Assembly (NCBI RefSeq): GCF_008831285.2
Contig: NC_045139.1
Coordinates: 5,428,704-5,492,703 of the forward strand
Source: Nymphaea colorata
Lineage: Eukaryota; Streptophyta; Magnoliopsida; Nymphaeales; Nymphaeaceae
DNA length: 64,000 nt
Reading direction: 5' to 3'
Part shown: positions 46,641-58,388 of the stretch, one piece after another
Position numbering within the stretch: the first letter of the stretch is position 1
How the letters are laid out: each line of letters opens with the position of its first letter
Translations under genes and position numbers: made by a program
The notes under the pieces: generated by a model
Seen by the model: the letters and a program-made list of their open reading frames with translations, nothing else
The model's database searches: none
Told to the model about the DNA's origin: nothing

Positions 46641-49370
46641 TCATGAGCAAACTTCAAAGTCAAGGTCCGCTTACATGTCATTCATAGTTGAAGGCCAGCC
46701 AGTCTTTGAAGAATTTACCAGTTAGCAAGACAGCAAAGCTTTGGCTTTGCCTTTTTGGACTTTAAAAAATCAGATAGGAAATTAATGGTTGATGAATGAG
46801 ATCACTCAACAACTTCATTTATATTTTGCCCTGTATTAAGGGCAGACAATGGAGCAAGGCAGAAATGGTCTCATCAGCCAGAAGGACACCGGGAAATTGA
46901 CTAAATAGTACACTAGTTTTGGCATGGCCATGCACAACCTTACAGTAGTGATTGACACAAACTACTTACAGAAGGCAGTTGGTGTGCAAAATAATCCAAA
47001 TATTATCATCTTATATAGAAGAAAAGCAATGTTCTATTGCATCCGCGTCATCCCATAATCAGTTTGTTCATGCAATGCCAAGAAAACTCATTCTAATTAT
47101 ATATGCATGTCCTCCTTACGAGTAGTTTCTCAGCATGGATATTTTTTGAGTGTCCTACAAATTTACCCCAACAATGAACATGTTTGTAGCATAATAGTTC
47201 TGGACCTTCTGGTGTTCAAATGAACCTGTCTCAATCTTTGGGGTAAATTCATGAGACACTTATAAAGTGTCTCTACCATCAAATGATCCCTTGTAAGTCA
47301 TAATACACACCTAGCTTTTATAGGCTCCTCAAGCATATAGTTATGTCTTTGATCTATTGGAAAACATAGTTTACAAAGTTTTATGGTTTGAAAGAATAAG
47401 ATGTTGAGTGAAAACTTCAGCTCACTATGATACAGTTGATGTTTTTTGGCTCTCACCCAGAAAGAGAGAGAAAAAATAGGTTAGCTTAAACAATCCATAG
47501 CTGACTGGCTTGAAAATTGGTACATATTATTATTTTTTTAATTTATTATATATATTTTTCGAGTAAATAATAATTTTCTGCTGCAATCATATTTTCAGAA
47601 AGTAAAGACATATTAATTAATTTATGTGGAAAATGCTATTAATCAAATTAGTAGCACCAGCAGGCCTTCCATTGGCTGCTGGTCATAGGTTCAAACCTCA
47701 TTGATTTTGGCTGGGGGATAGTCTTGCCTCAGTTTAGCCCAAACAGGTCATTGACAAAAATGAAATCCAAAATTCAATACTTAGCAACAACCAAATCCAT
47801 TTTGTCTTACTTGGGGTTCAAGTTGCAGCCTGGCTTCAGCCCCAAGCTAGTAAGCTTGAAGGTTGAGATACCCTTCTATCACGTCGGGTTGGCAGTTGGG
47901 GTTCGATTACTAGAAGGCCGTTTCCTTAAACTTTAAGTCAAGATTCTAGCTTATGCCTCAAGCTAATAAGCTTGAAGGTCAAGTTAGCTTCCTGTAGCAG
48001 TATCATGTGGATTGGCCTAATTTGGTTCAACTCCGCTGGTCAATACATTTTGGGTATTACTGGTCGGGTTGGGAAACCAGTAAAAGTTAGATTTGTCATC
48101 AGTGTGGTTCCGGTGCACACTAGTACTTTACACTACAAAATGTAGTAGACACTATCCTCTAATTGAAAAGAGTATTCTTACCCATTAAGTTCATCTATGT
48201 TTTAAAGCAACCCTAAACCCTAAAAGCAAAGACAAAAGAAGAAGAGTTTCAGTTAAGTTACAACATTTCATATACATTGTGCTTCCAAGTCTGATCAGAT
48301 CAAGTGTATCCATTTCATTGACATGTCACTAGAACAAAAAAAAATGTCACTAAGCACAATCAAAACCATGGCCAATGCGCCCAAAAGTAGTTGTGGTAAT
48401 AACCCTTGCAGCAACTGATCCTTTGCCATGGTTTTGACTGTGGCTGTTGCATCCATCAGCCACAGTTTACTTAGACCACTTACCATGGTTTTGACAATCT
48501 AAGTAAATAGGATATTAAATGCCTGTCGAGTATAATGGCTATGCGCTGCACAGTGCATTTACTTAGATTGACTCATTCAAGCCTTTGGCATTCAAGATGC
48601 TGGCCGGAGTAGCTCAGCGATAAATGCAGCTGACTCACTCAATATGAGTCAATTCTTTGGAGGTCTTCGGTAGGAAATTCTGCTTAATCATCATCACATT
48701 TGGATCCGAGATAAGCCTTAGGTCTGAACATGACTTTTGAATATTATCGCATCATCGGATAAAGAAAAAATTATGATAAGTTGAAGAATATAAAAAATAG
48801 TTAACAATAAAAAGCTTTATAACTAGTAAGAAGTATCGCAAAAGGAAGCATTTAATATACTGGAAATGCATGTCTCGTCCCTTTCGTGCCGATTTGAGTT
48901 TTGAATACCCAACTAAATCTGAATCTAGCTTTTAAACACACAATCGAATCCAAATCACATTATGATAAGTTGAAGACCGACTTTTGTATTATATGAATAT
49001 TGGATATAAGACATTTGCTTTAAACTGTATTTGAATTTGAATATGAATTGTGATTTGCATCTGATGTCATTTCTTTAATTTGAGTCCAATCCGATTTCCC
49101 TTGCATGCTAAAATTCTTCCAATATCCAACTTTGAATAAATTAGTGCAGTTGGATATCGGATCTGAATTTGATCCATTGATACATATCCATATCCAATCT
49201 GAATGTGATCCTCACTGAACATCATTAGGTTTTGAAAAGTTTCAGTTCTTGAATTTATTTTCTTGGGGATGCAATGGCTTGGCTATTGGACCACTGGTGA
49301 TGGTGTTGCCCTTTTTCACCTTTGACACTTCTAATCCAATCGAAATAAATTTCTTCTGCATTTAAAGGTT
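46641..49370. other. Spacer with weak MITE- and SINE-like traces, no gene seen
   Basis: 46785-47120 shares segments with 39770-40200, and 47150-47300 resembles 19900-20070. GGTTCAAACC at 47689 and GGAGTAGCTCAGCG at 48606 look like tRNA-promoter boxes of possible SINE heads, but neither has a full tRNA fold. 48870-49210 is rich in GAATCTGAAT-type words. Confidence 0.4.
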
Positions 49371-49373
49371 TTT

Positions 49374-49375
49374 AT

Positions 49376-49452
<77 letters not shown>
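49374..49452. repeat. Compound microsatellite (CT)n(TA)n(CA)n
   Basis: A run of CT, then TA, then CACACACA. It lies outside the receptor introns. Confidence 0.9.
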
Positions 49453-49453
<1 letters not shown>

Positions 49454-49649
49454 AGTGGAACATGAGCGTAATTAACTATTACCCGGATCTGGCCCAGATC
49501 ATTAAATCTGAATATTGAAAAATAAAAAAAAGACATAAATTAGATTGGGTCTTGATTTGGCTTAACCCAAATAAATCAGACCCAACCCGAATATAAGAAA
49601 ACTTGGACTCCTTAAAAACTAAGAACTGGCCACCGTGGTGCATCTGATG

Positions 49650-50491
49650 GTGACCTTCAAAAAATCAGCTTTTGAAACAAGTGGATAAAGTTACTAAGCA
49701 ACTTCCATGTGCTGGTCGATCCGGTGACTTAAATGATTTGGTTGTTAATCAGCACAAAATATGAAAATTATATTCTTTTGAGAAATAAATGAACAAACTA
49801 TATAAGATAATAAAAAACAGTAACTTTTTTTAAAAAACAGATGGACTAGATAAAATTGATTTAGATAGATTTGAGCGAACCAGCCGATTCAATCAATTTT
49901 TTGGAAAAAAAATGCCACACGAAAGAAACACTTTTTTCCATTTTTTATTCTTTTTCTTCCCTTTTTTCATTTTATTCATTTTTTCATATTTTTTATTGCT
50001 AAACTGCTCGTTTCCAACTTCCAATTTTTATTTGCTCCTCATCTATTTATTTTTTTAAAGTTTCCTACCATTCATTTTATTTTCCCTTAAATTTTTAAGT
50101 TTTACTCAAAATTTTTTAAAATTTACCACATTTTTCCTGTTTTCTTCGTGCTAACCATATTATATAATAGAAAAACCTTGCCATTTAAAAGCGGAAAACA
50201 TATATGTGACTATGGTAGAAACCAGTTCGTGAAGTTCAATTGACAACTTTGATTTGGGATAGCATAGAGTGGAAAGTAGTAAAGGGAAACAAGAAAGAGT
50301 CTCTTTGAAGCAATCATCAGCGGTGCCCCTCAATTTGGAAATATGAAGCAATGCGTTCCAAAGCAGTTAAGACTGGAGCTTTCTACCACTTGAAAAAAGA
50401 AAAGGACAAATTTTCTAGAAGAGAATCTATACATAAATTGAAGACCTTGAATCCCTATTCATGCATGTTCTGCATAACAAATTGGACAGCC
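49650..50491 (+). promoter_or_regulatory. Conserved 5' flank and leader of copy 4
   Basis: Related to 7690-8451, from the phrase AAAATCAGCTTTTGAAAC to the leader TTTTCTAGAAGAGAATC and ATTGGACAGCCATGG. The reading frame of the receptor is open upstream to an ATG at 50351, but that extension would hide the signal peptide and is probably untranslated. Confidence 0.55.
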
Positions 50492-53400
50492 ATGGCGACC
50501 ACCGGTCGGTCACCTCAGCCACTCGTCTTTCCTTTGTGTTTCTTCTCCTTCACCTTGATTCTGGTTCTCGGCCAAAGGGAGGTGCCTTCCGCCCTTGTTT
50601 CTCTAAGCAACGTGACTGATCAATTCGCTTTGCTGTCTTTCAAATCCCTTGTCACTAAAGACCCTTATAACGTGTTGTCAAATTGGAATTCCAACATCTC
50701 TTTCTGCAACTGGAATGGAGTTTCATGCAGTCGTGGTTCACAAAGGGTAGTTGCTCTAAACCTCTCCGGAAAGGCACTTGAAGGTACTCTCTCCCCATAC
50801 ATCAGCAATCTCTCCTTCTTACAGGTTCTTGATCTTACAAATGACAGTTTCCATGGTCATCTTCCCATTGATTTTAGTCTCCTCCCCCAGTTAGAAAATC
50901 TTTCTATAAGAAAAAACAATTTTGAAGGGTTGATCCCACAAACACTGAGCCATTGTCAAGGTCTCCAAATACTATCAGCACGAGATAACCAATTCCATGG
51001 AAGCATTCCAGAGTTCCAAGGTAGTTTTCTGGAACTCAACCTCATAAACCTTTATGGTAACAAGCTCACGGGCACCATTCCAGTCACTTTTGCCAACCTC
51101 TCAAATCTGGAGCACCTTAATATTGGTGAAAATCACATACACGGGAATATTCCTTTCGAGTTGGGAAGCATAACCCAGTTAACATTCTTTAATGTGGAAA
51201 TGAACAATCTCACTGGTACACTGCCTGACAGCTTGTTTAACCTATCCGGTCTTCTGACTTTGAGTTTCATGACCAATCAACTAACAGGTCATCTCCCTAA
51301 AGATGTTGGCCGCTTCCTGCCCAATCTCCAAATTCTTGCAATGAGTGACAACAATTTTGATGGCCCTTTCCCACCTTTTATTTCCAATGCTACTAGTCTC
51401 CAGACTATCAGTGCAGGACACAATAAATTCAGTGGTCCCATACCATTAGAATTAGGTAGCTTGACACAACTTAGGCGCCTGTATCTCTACAACAATATGT
51501 TGACAAATGTCCCTGGAAACCGTGAGCTCTCCATTCTTGCATCCTTCACCAACTGTCGACTGCTAGAGGAAGTTCATCTATCACAGAACCCTCTGAATGG
51601 CATTCTTCCAGCCTCTGTTGGAAACCTGACCACCACCTTGTGGAAACTTCACCTTTCCTCTAATCTGATTGAAGGTACTATCCCAATGGCCTTAGCCAAC
51701 TTGACCAAGTTAATTTCCTTAGATTTGAGTTCCAACAAAATAAAAGGGTCCATTCCACCAAATATAGGATCAATGAACAGGTTACAGGCATTAGGTCTTT
51801 CTGGCAATGCATTAGAAGGTTTGATTCCAGACTCACTTTACCACTTGGTCAGCATGTATGTTTTTTATATTAAACACAACATGCTAATTGGGTCAATTTC
51901 AAGTTCTATAAGCAATCTCACTAGTTTGCAAGTGCTGGATCTAAGCTCAAACAATTTGTCATCAACACTACCGCCTGGTCTTTGTGAGTTGAAGGACTTG
52001 TTGGAGCTATACTTGCAGGACAACTCCTTCACTGGTCACCTGCCTCTGGGTTTCGGGAATTTAGCCATGACGGGAAACATTGATATCTCTGCAAACAAGC
52101 TGAGTGGGGAGTTGCCTGCATCATTATCAAAGCTCCAAATGCTAGAATATTTGAATCTCTCTCGGAACACATTCGATGGTCACATTCCTGAACAACTTGA
52201 TCACATGGTAAACATTAAATCTATTGACCTTTCCTACAACAAGCTTTCAGGTGAGATACCAAAATCATTGGAGAAACTTCAACACATCCAAGTCTTGGAC
52301 TTGTCCTTCAATCTATTGGAAGGAGAGATTCCAGGTGGTGGAAAGTTTGCAAACCTTTCTGCGGGGTCGTTCCTAGGGAACTATGCACTATGTGGAGCTC
52401 CCAAATTCCATGTGCCAGTATGTTCAGATGGAGCGAAGAAGCACAATAATGTCAACATGCTCAGAGTTTATATTTTTTTAGCAAGTGGGGGCTTTGCACT
52501 TGTGTTCATTGTTTGGATGCTCATTGTTGTCTTAAAATATAGAAAGAGGGGGTTGGAGAAACATGATCAGGAGGTTGAAACCTTTCATGGAATTACCCTC
52601 CCAATGATCACATACAAAATGTTATCTCAAGCGACAAACAACTTCAGCGATGCAAATTTTTTGGGGAGTGGAAGCTTTGGTTCAGTGTATAAAGGAATGT
52701 TAATGGATGGAACAACGGTGGCTGTTAAGGTCCTTAACTTGCCATCTGATGGAGCATCAAAAAGTTTTGTCATTGAATGCAATGCGATGTGCCAAATTAG
52801 ACACCGAAACCTTCTTAGAGTCATCACATCTTGCTCAAGTGCAGATTTCAAGGCTTTAGTTCTCCAATACATGCCCATTGGGAGCCTAGAAGTCTGTCTA
52901 CATTCAGGTTGCCATCACTTGAATCTCTTTCAAAGATTGGGTATCATGATTGATGTTGCTTGTGCTCTAGAATATCTTCACCATGGTTGTTGGGAGACTA
53001 TAGTTCATTGTGATCTAAAGCCAAGTAATGTGCTTCTAGATGAGAACATGACAGCACATGTTGGTGACTTTGGCATTGCAAAGATGCTAGTTGGTCACAA
53101 ATCTTCAACTCTTACAAGCACTCTTGGAACCACCGGATACATTGCGCCAGGTACCAATTCTTAGTCGTATCATAAATTCTATGTTTGAACTGTTTCTCAG
53201 ACAACTCTGTCCTGCTTACCATGGAATGAAAGTTCTATCAACATCCATATTCCATCATCTCCAAATATCAAGCTTTAATTTTAGATTACCAACCCGTTGA
53301 CAACTGATTACTTGGATTTTATTATGAAAAGAGAAAAATCAGATTAATAAGTGAAATTAATGGGGGTGATGACTATGCAATTTTGCATTTGAATATGAGT

Positions 53401-54059
53401 CTGAATCCAACTAAGATAGTGAATCTTAAACCTAATTATTGACAGACATACACTAGTTCCAGCAAATTTCCCTTTCGAGTATGTTTCTTTCCTTAGTAAA
53501 ATTTCACTTCCTCCTTATAAATGCATGGAAACAAAAAATAGAGTTTCATGTACACCATAAATCAATCCTAATTGCACTGCATTCTTTATTTCTGAAACCA
53601 TCTCTTTTCTACTAATATTGCCATGTTCATGCCTGACCTTGTTGAGTTGATGAACTAGAATTCGGGATGGCTGGAAAGGTGTCAACCAAAGCAGATGTCT
53701 ACAGCTACGGGATTCTTCTGCTTGAGGTGTTTACCAGAAGAAAGCCTACCGATGAACGTTTTAATGGGGACTTTACTTTGAGGCAGTGGGTGGCTGAAGC
53801 ATTTCCGCTTGCAATTTCAGATGTCATCGATGCTCATCTTCTCAAGCAAAATAACCAAGAAACAATTTCAGATCATGTCGCCGAAGCCCATCTTCTGAAG
53901 CAAAATAACAGCAAAACTGTTCAAAATGAGCTGCTTGTCATGATCATGGAGACAGGGTTGTCGTGTTCAAGGAAATCACCGACTGAGAGAATGGACATGA
54001 AGGAGGTGGTTGCTAGGCTTAAAATGATAAGACGGAAGGCTTCCCCTTTGGAAGAATGA
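50492..54059 (+). CDS. LRR receptor-like kinase, copy 4 (complete, non-RD)
   Basis: Spliced as 50492-53150 and 53659-54059, 1019 aa. Exon 1 has exactly the length of copy 2 (2659 nt), so landmarks keep the same numbers: signal peptide 1-28, LRR N-cap with CNWNGVSC, about 20 LRRs, membrane segment about 659-683, Lys746, HCD Asp841, DFG Asp859, split APE Glu887. The catalytic residues are intact; HCD marks it non-RD. The juxtamembrane (CSDGAKKHNN, KHDQEVETF) is shared only with copy 3. The intron is only 508 bp and looks unrelated to the 1.4-1.7 kb introns of the other copies. Exon 2 carries a 51-nt in-frame tandem duplication (units start 53812 and 53863) giving two AHLLKQNN motifs in the kinase C-lobe. 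AATAAA follows at 54065-54070. Likely functional. Confidence 0.93.
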
Positions 54060-54299
54060 CAAAAATAAACCAATCCTTTACATTTATTTGGAAAAACAAG
54101 GGATCTGCTTTTGCTTCTGACTTGTTATTGTGTTTCTCAACATCCTGCTATAAAAACTTTCTTTTAGCAAAATGCGAGTAAAACATTAAATGTTCTTCCA
54201 CTTGGCAACATATATGACACCTATTGGCCAATGCAGTTCCATTTTTCTTCAACCTTATGCCATATAAGGTAGGAATTAGCCTTCCACTAGCTGCTATGA

Positions 54300-54645
54300 A
54301 AACAAATCGGTTGGGTCGTTATCTCCTATCCTAATTTAGAAACGAATTCAGATCCGACATTCATATGTATATGTATCAATTCACATCCTTATTGGATCCC
54401 ACTGGAACATTGGACTCCCATTCTCATTCACTTATGAAAGCCCATGACCAATCTAAACCTGTTTGCTCCGAATTTCTGCACCAAAAATGGATCCAAAATC
54501 AGGTCATGTGGTAGTTGAACTTAGTAAATCCATTCACATACCTAATCAAAGTGGATTCGCAAAACAAAATTAATGATGTTTCATGGCATTGGTCAGGTCA
54601 ACAAAGGGATTTGGGTCAAAGTCCAACCAGACCGAGACCGAGTCG
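54300..54645. repeat. Duplicated block, partner of 22096-22430
   Basis: See the partner. It is joined directly at about 54645 to the block paired with 28140-28890, a join not present at 22.4 kb. Confidence 0.7.
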
Positions 54646-54649
54646 AGTT

Positions 54650-55220
54650 TCATAAAATTGATTTGATTGAACTTGAGTAAACCATTTATCTATGCATTGA
54701 AGAACTGACCTCAGAATAGTGACAATTGTCCCTGTGGAACTTGTCTTGCATAACTTGATCTTCCTCATGCTAAGTCAATAGATCGAATGCCCGGTCCCCC
54801 AGCACTCAAGTCAATAGTCCGGATGCCAAATGACCCTCCCAGATTTTATGAAATACCCCTCACATGGTTGTCATGAGTTCAGTGTACCCTCCCAGATTTT
54901 GAGAAATGTAAATTACCTTACTCTTTGGCAGTCAAGAAAAAGAAAAAAAAATACTTTGGCCCCTTCAAAAATTTAAAAATAGCTGTTGGAGTTTTGAGTC
55001 TGATCCATACTTGATAAACATTGTCTCTAAACCACGTAAAATCTTTGTGTGTTCTTTCTGTCTTTTTTTTTCTTCTGATTGGACCTTCTTGGTGTGTCCA
55101 CAAAGAGAGAGAGAGAGAGAAGTTTCTAACAATAGTCGGTCCTGGAGTGTTTGTTCACACCAGATGTTCTAAAAACAAAATGTAAACTTAGTCGCCTGTT
55201 TGTTTGTGGAGATGGACTTT
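54650..55220. repeat. Duplicated block, partner of 25160-25560 and 28220-28890
   Basis: GATTTGATTGAACTTGAGTAA, CCTGTGGAACTTGTCTTGCATAA and GTTTGTTCACACCAGATG match the 28.2-kb copy closely. Non-coding. Confidence 0.7.
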
Positions 55221-55254
55221 TGTGACAAGGTAAATTATGCTTTTAAGAAACAAG

Positions 55255-55545
55255 GTAACACAATTAAATGACAGAGAGCATTTCTTTCACTTCTGATTTG
55301 AGAAATTTGGTGGTGATTCTGCCGTCGACCGTTGTATGTTTATTTCTTCGTCCTGATCAAGAAGAATAACCAAGAAATCATTTCTGAATGAGGTTATGCA
55401 TGACCAACAACTTGGTTGAGCTGTTAAATTTCCATAGAATAGATGCTTGATCCATTCAAATGCTAACGACCTTCTGTTCTCATCTCAGTTTTTGAATTTT
55501 GGAGATATGTAAACGGTAGCCATGGCCATCACCAGTTGCTTAATA
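55255..55545. repeat. Duplicated block, partner of 45380-45745
   Basis: Same motif order as the partner. It ends at a short (TA)n and GA-rich tract (55543-55575). Confidence 0.7.
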
Positions 55546-55584
55546 TATATATATATATCTAGAGAGAGAGAGAGAAAAAAAAAA

Positions 55585-55647
55585 AACTAACCTTCAGAAA
55601 ATAGAGAAGCCATAGTTGCCGAGCTGAGAGCGGAATAGAGAAGAGTG
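55585..55647. repeat. 63-bp repeat left of the copia element (partner 60466-60528)
   Basis: ACTAACCTTCAGAAAATAGA through GCGGAATAGAGAAGAGTG occurs on both sides of the retrotransposon, with two mismatches (G/A and C/A). The element appears to have inserted between two tandem copies of an older repeat. Confidence 0.8.
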
Positions 55648-56020
55648 TATAGAAAAACAGAGTAGGAGCAGAGCAAACACAAAATATAACGTGGTTCAGC
55701 TTAAGAAAGCCTACGTCCACGGTGAGAAAACACGCCAAGAGAGTTTCTTTTCTTATTAATTAGTACAGATGGCGTGAAGGGTATATATAGCGTACTAAGG
55801 ATCTACGCTATAAGGCAGTTTGCTACTGCCTTTGTTACAAAAGATTTCTTCCTTGTCCTGCCAAGATCTGGTTTCCTTGTTTTCAGAATTTTCCCTTATA
55901 GCTGTGATGGTTGCAACAACATCGTTGCCATCTTTATTGCTAACAAAAAGATTAGGACGTTGGCTGTTATGTAACTGATCTTCTCTATCTGTGGTGATCT
56001 CCTTTCCATAATTGCTAACA
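55648..56020 (-). repeat. 3' LTR of the copia element
   Basis: 373 bp, beginning TGTTAGCAATT and ending TTTTCTATA on the minus strand. Unusually for copia, it ends in TA rather than CA. The pol frame reads through its first part. Confidence 0.93.
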
Positions 56021-57111
56021 CTCCCCTTCAAACTAGGCCGCGGAACAAGGCCGAGTTTGTTCCGTAAATTGTTGAAGACTTGCTTGGCTAGACTTTTGGT
56101 AAAGACGTCCGCAATCTGATTTTTGGAACAGATAAATTTTGTTGCAAGCTGTTTTTGAGCAACACGTTCTCGAACATAGTGAAAATCAATTTGAATGTGC
56201 TTGCTTTTTCCATGAGCTACAGGGTTTGCTGCCATAAAGAGGGAACTTTTATTATCACAATATAGCACGGGAACCTTATCTATTTGAATCCCTATGTCTT
56301 TCATTAGGAACTGAACCCATGTAAGCTCTGCTGCCGTCGACGCCATGGCTCGGTACTCATCCTCAGCACTGGATCGAGAAACAGTATTTTGTTTCTTGGC
56401 ACTCCAAGTAATGCAATTAGCACCAAGGTATATACAGAAACCGGTGGTTGAGCGAATGGTATGGGAGCAACCTGCCCAATCTGAATCTGAAAAGGCATAT
56501 ATATCCAAGGTACTTTGCTTCAAAATTTGAAGCCCAAAATGTAGAGTTCCTTTCACATAACACAAAATATGTTTAACCATTTGAAAGTGAGAGTGTAACG
56601 GGGCATGCATAAATTGGCTGATGTAATTGACGGCAAACGAGATGTCTGGACGAGTAAGACAAAGATACTGAAGTGAACCAACAACTTGCCTATAGAAGGT
56701 AACATCATCAAAAGTCTTATCTTCTGCTTGTAGTTTATGTATTTTTGTACTCATAGGAGTGTTACAAGGCTTAGAGTCTTCCATCTTAACCTTTTCCAAA
56801 ATATCCTTTGCATACTTTGTTTGACAAAGTATGAGGCCCTGATTTGTCCAGGCAACTTCAACGCCTAAAAAATAAGTTAGGCGACCAAGATCCTTAACAG
56901 GAAACTCACTGCAGAAAGTATCAACGAATTTTTGCAAGGCTAAAGAGCAGCTTCCCGTTAGAATCATATCATCAACATATATTAAAAGTATGAGAGTAAC
57001 AGGTCCTTGATGCAAGGTGAACATGGAGGGATCGGCAAAACTGATAGAAAACCCATAGTCAAGGAGAAAAGTACTTAACCTGGCATACCATGCTCGTGAT
57101 GCTTGCTTCAA
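55795..57111 (-). pseudogene. Copia reverse transcriptase and RNase H (downstream part of pol)
   Basis: An open frame of 438 codons starting at MKQASRAWY. It contains the polymerase motif YVDD (residues 45-48), then the RNase H signatures SDSDWAG, SRSSAEDEYRA and YCDNKSS, and the KHIQIDFHYVRE tail. It is in the same frame as 57127-57378 but separated from it by a stop codon (57127-57129), so the domain start is cut off. The last residues run into the LTR. The catalytic residues visible are intact. Confidence 0.9.
56021..56035 (-). other. Polypurine tract
   Basis: On the minus strand GAAGGGGAG lies directly before the 3' LTR. It primes plus-strand DNA synthesis in LTR elements. Confidence 0.75.
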
Positions 57112-57126
57112 ACCATATAAAGCTCG

Positions 57127-57378
57127 CTATAATTTGCAGACATGATCAGGTTTGGATTCATCTATGTATCCAGGGGGTTGCCGCATGTACACGTCTTCAC
57201 GAATCATCCCATGCAAGAAAGTATTTTTAATATCCAGCTGTCTAAGAGCCCATCCTTTAACAAGAGCAACGGTGATAACCATTCGAACCGTGGTTTGTCG
57301 CACAATCGGAGAAAAAGTCTCATGAAAATCTATACCCTCCTTTTGAGAGAATCCCCGAGCAACAAGTCTGGCCTTCAA
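57127..57378 (-). pseudogene. Copia reverse transcriptase, N-terminal segment
   Basis: Contains [11 protein letters not shown], the FSPIVR motif and [10 protein letters not shown] (usually DVKNAFLHG), typical of the first part of the copia polymerase. It is bounded by a frameshift at about 57384-57390 on one side and an in-frame stop at 57127-57129 on the other. Confidence 0.88.
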
Positions 57379-57383
57379 TTTGT

Positions 57384-58388
57384 CTAGGTCCCGTCGGATT
57401 TTAACTTGGTTTTAAACACCCATTTGGATCCTACCAAGTTCATCGTGTGGTCATAAGGAACTAAAACCCAAGTTCTATTTTCAATGAGAGCCTTCATCTC
57501 ATCGTCCATAGCCTTCTTCCATCCAGCGTGATGCAAAGCTTGATTGACATTAGTGGGTTCTTTGGGAATGTTCTCATATAAGATATGAAGATTAGCATAC
57601 CTTGGATTAGGCTTATATGTCCCCACCATAGATCTGGTGGTCATGGTTCTCACAGGACTAGCGATAGAATCCGTTGAAGTCTGAGTTGGAACATTTGCTT
57701 CAGGGCATGCAAGGTGGTCTGTCTCCAGTGGCACATTATTGACGTCCTCATGTTGATCCATATGAGTAGAGCTATCTGAACTTATATGATTGACTGCTGG
57801 TTGTTCTTGGGCAGTGTCAAGAGGCATTCCGGCACAAGACTGTATGAGAATGTCTTGAGAGTGGCCAGCATTTTGTTCATGAGTAGTAGGCTGATCATCA
57901 ACTACGGTGGATGGGGAATGTTCCACTGATTTCTGACTGTGTGAATCATGCAACTCAGTCCATTCATCAAAAGAAATTAAATCCGGAGTTAGTCCATGTC
58001 CATCATATAATTTTGCAGGATTCTTATATGGAAAATACTGTTCATCAAAGCAGACATGACGAGAAACGAAAATCTTCCCTGTCCCCGGATACATGCACAG
58101 GAACCAAAAACGTTTAGGAACTCCAGAATGAAAAAGCATAGTCAAGCCTAACTCAGTAATATTTCGATGTTTTCTTTCGGCCATGCCGTTTTGTTGTTTT
58201 GTATGAGCACAGGAAAATTGCTGTTTGATGCCAAGACTGCCCAAAAGTTGAGTAAATTTTGAACTAGTGTATTCTCCTCCCATGTCTGATTGAAAAATTT
58301 TTATTCTTGTATTGAACTGAGTTTCGACAAATGTACGAAAGTGATCAAAACAATCAAAAAATTCAGACTTGCATTTTAATGGATACAA
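57384..58388 (-). pseudogene. Copia integrase, C-terminal half, with internal deletion
   Basis: Has the integrase core phrases SDMGGEYTS and QQNGMAERKHR, then jumps at GVPKRFW straight into YPGTGKIFVSRHVCFDE near 58100. The usual stretch of roughly 75 residues between these motifs is absent. A long Ser/Thr/His-rich linker leads to the start of the polymerase ([17 protein letters not shown]). The frame ends at 57384 by a frameshift. Confidence 0.88.

Noticed and set aside
47640-47730. Possible SINE with a GGTTCAAACC B-box
   Set aside because: Only one promoter box is convincing, with no tail or target duplication found.
48602-48680. tRNA-like sequence GGAGTAGCTCAGCG
   Set aside because: The D stem does not pair and the T-loop motif is missing. 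At most a SINE head.
55795-55974. Plus-strand frame in the 3' LTR, repeated at 60205-60405
   Set aside because: It is the LTR sequence read on the wrong strand; the duplication reflects the two LTRs.
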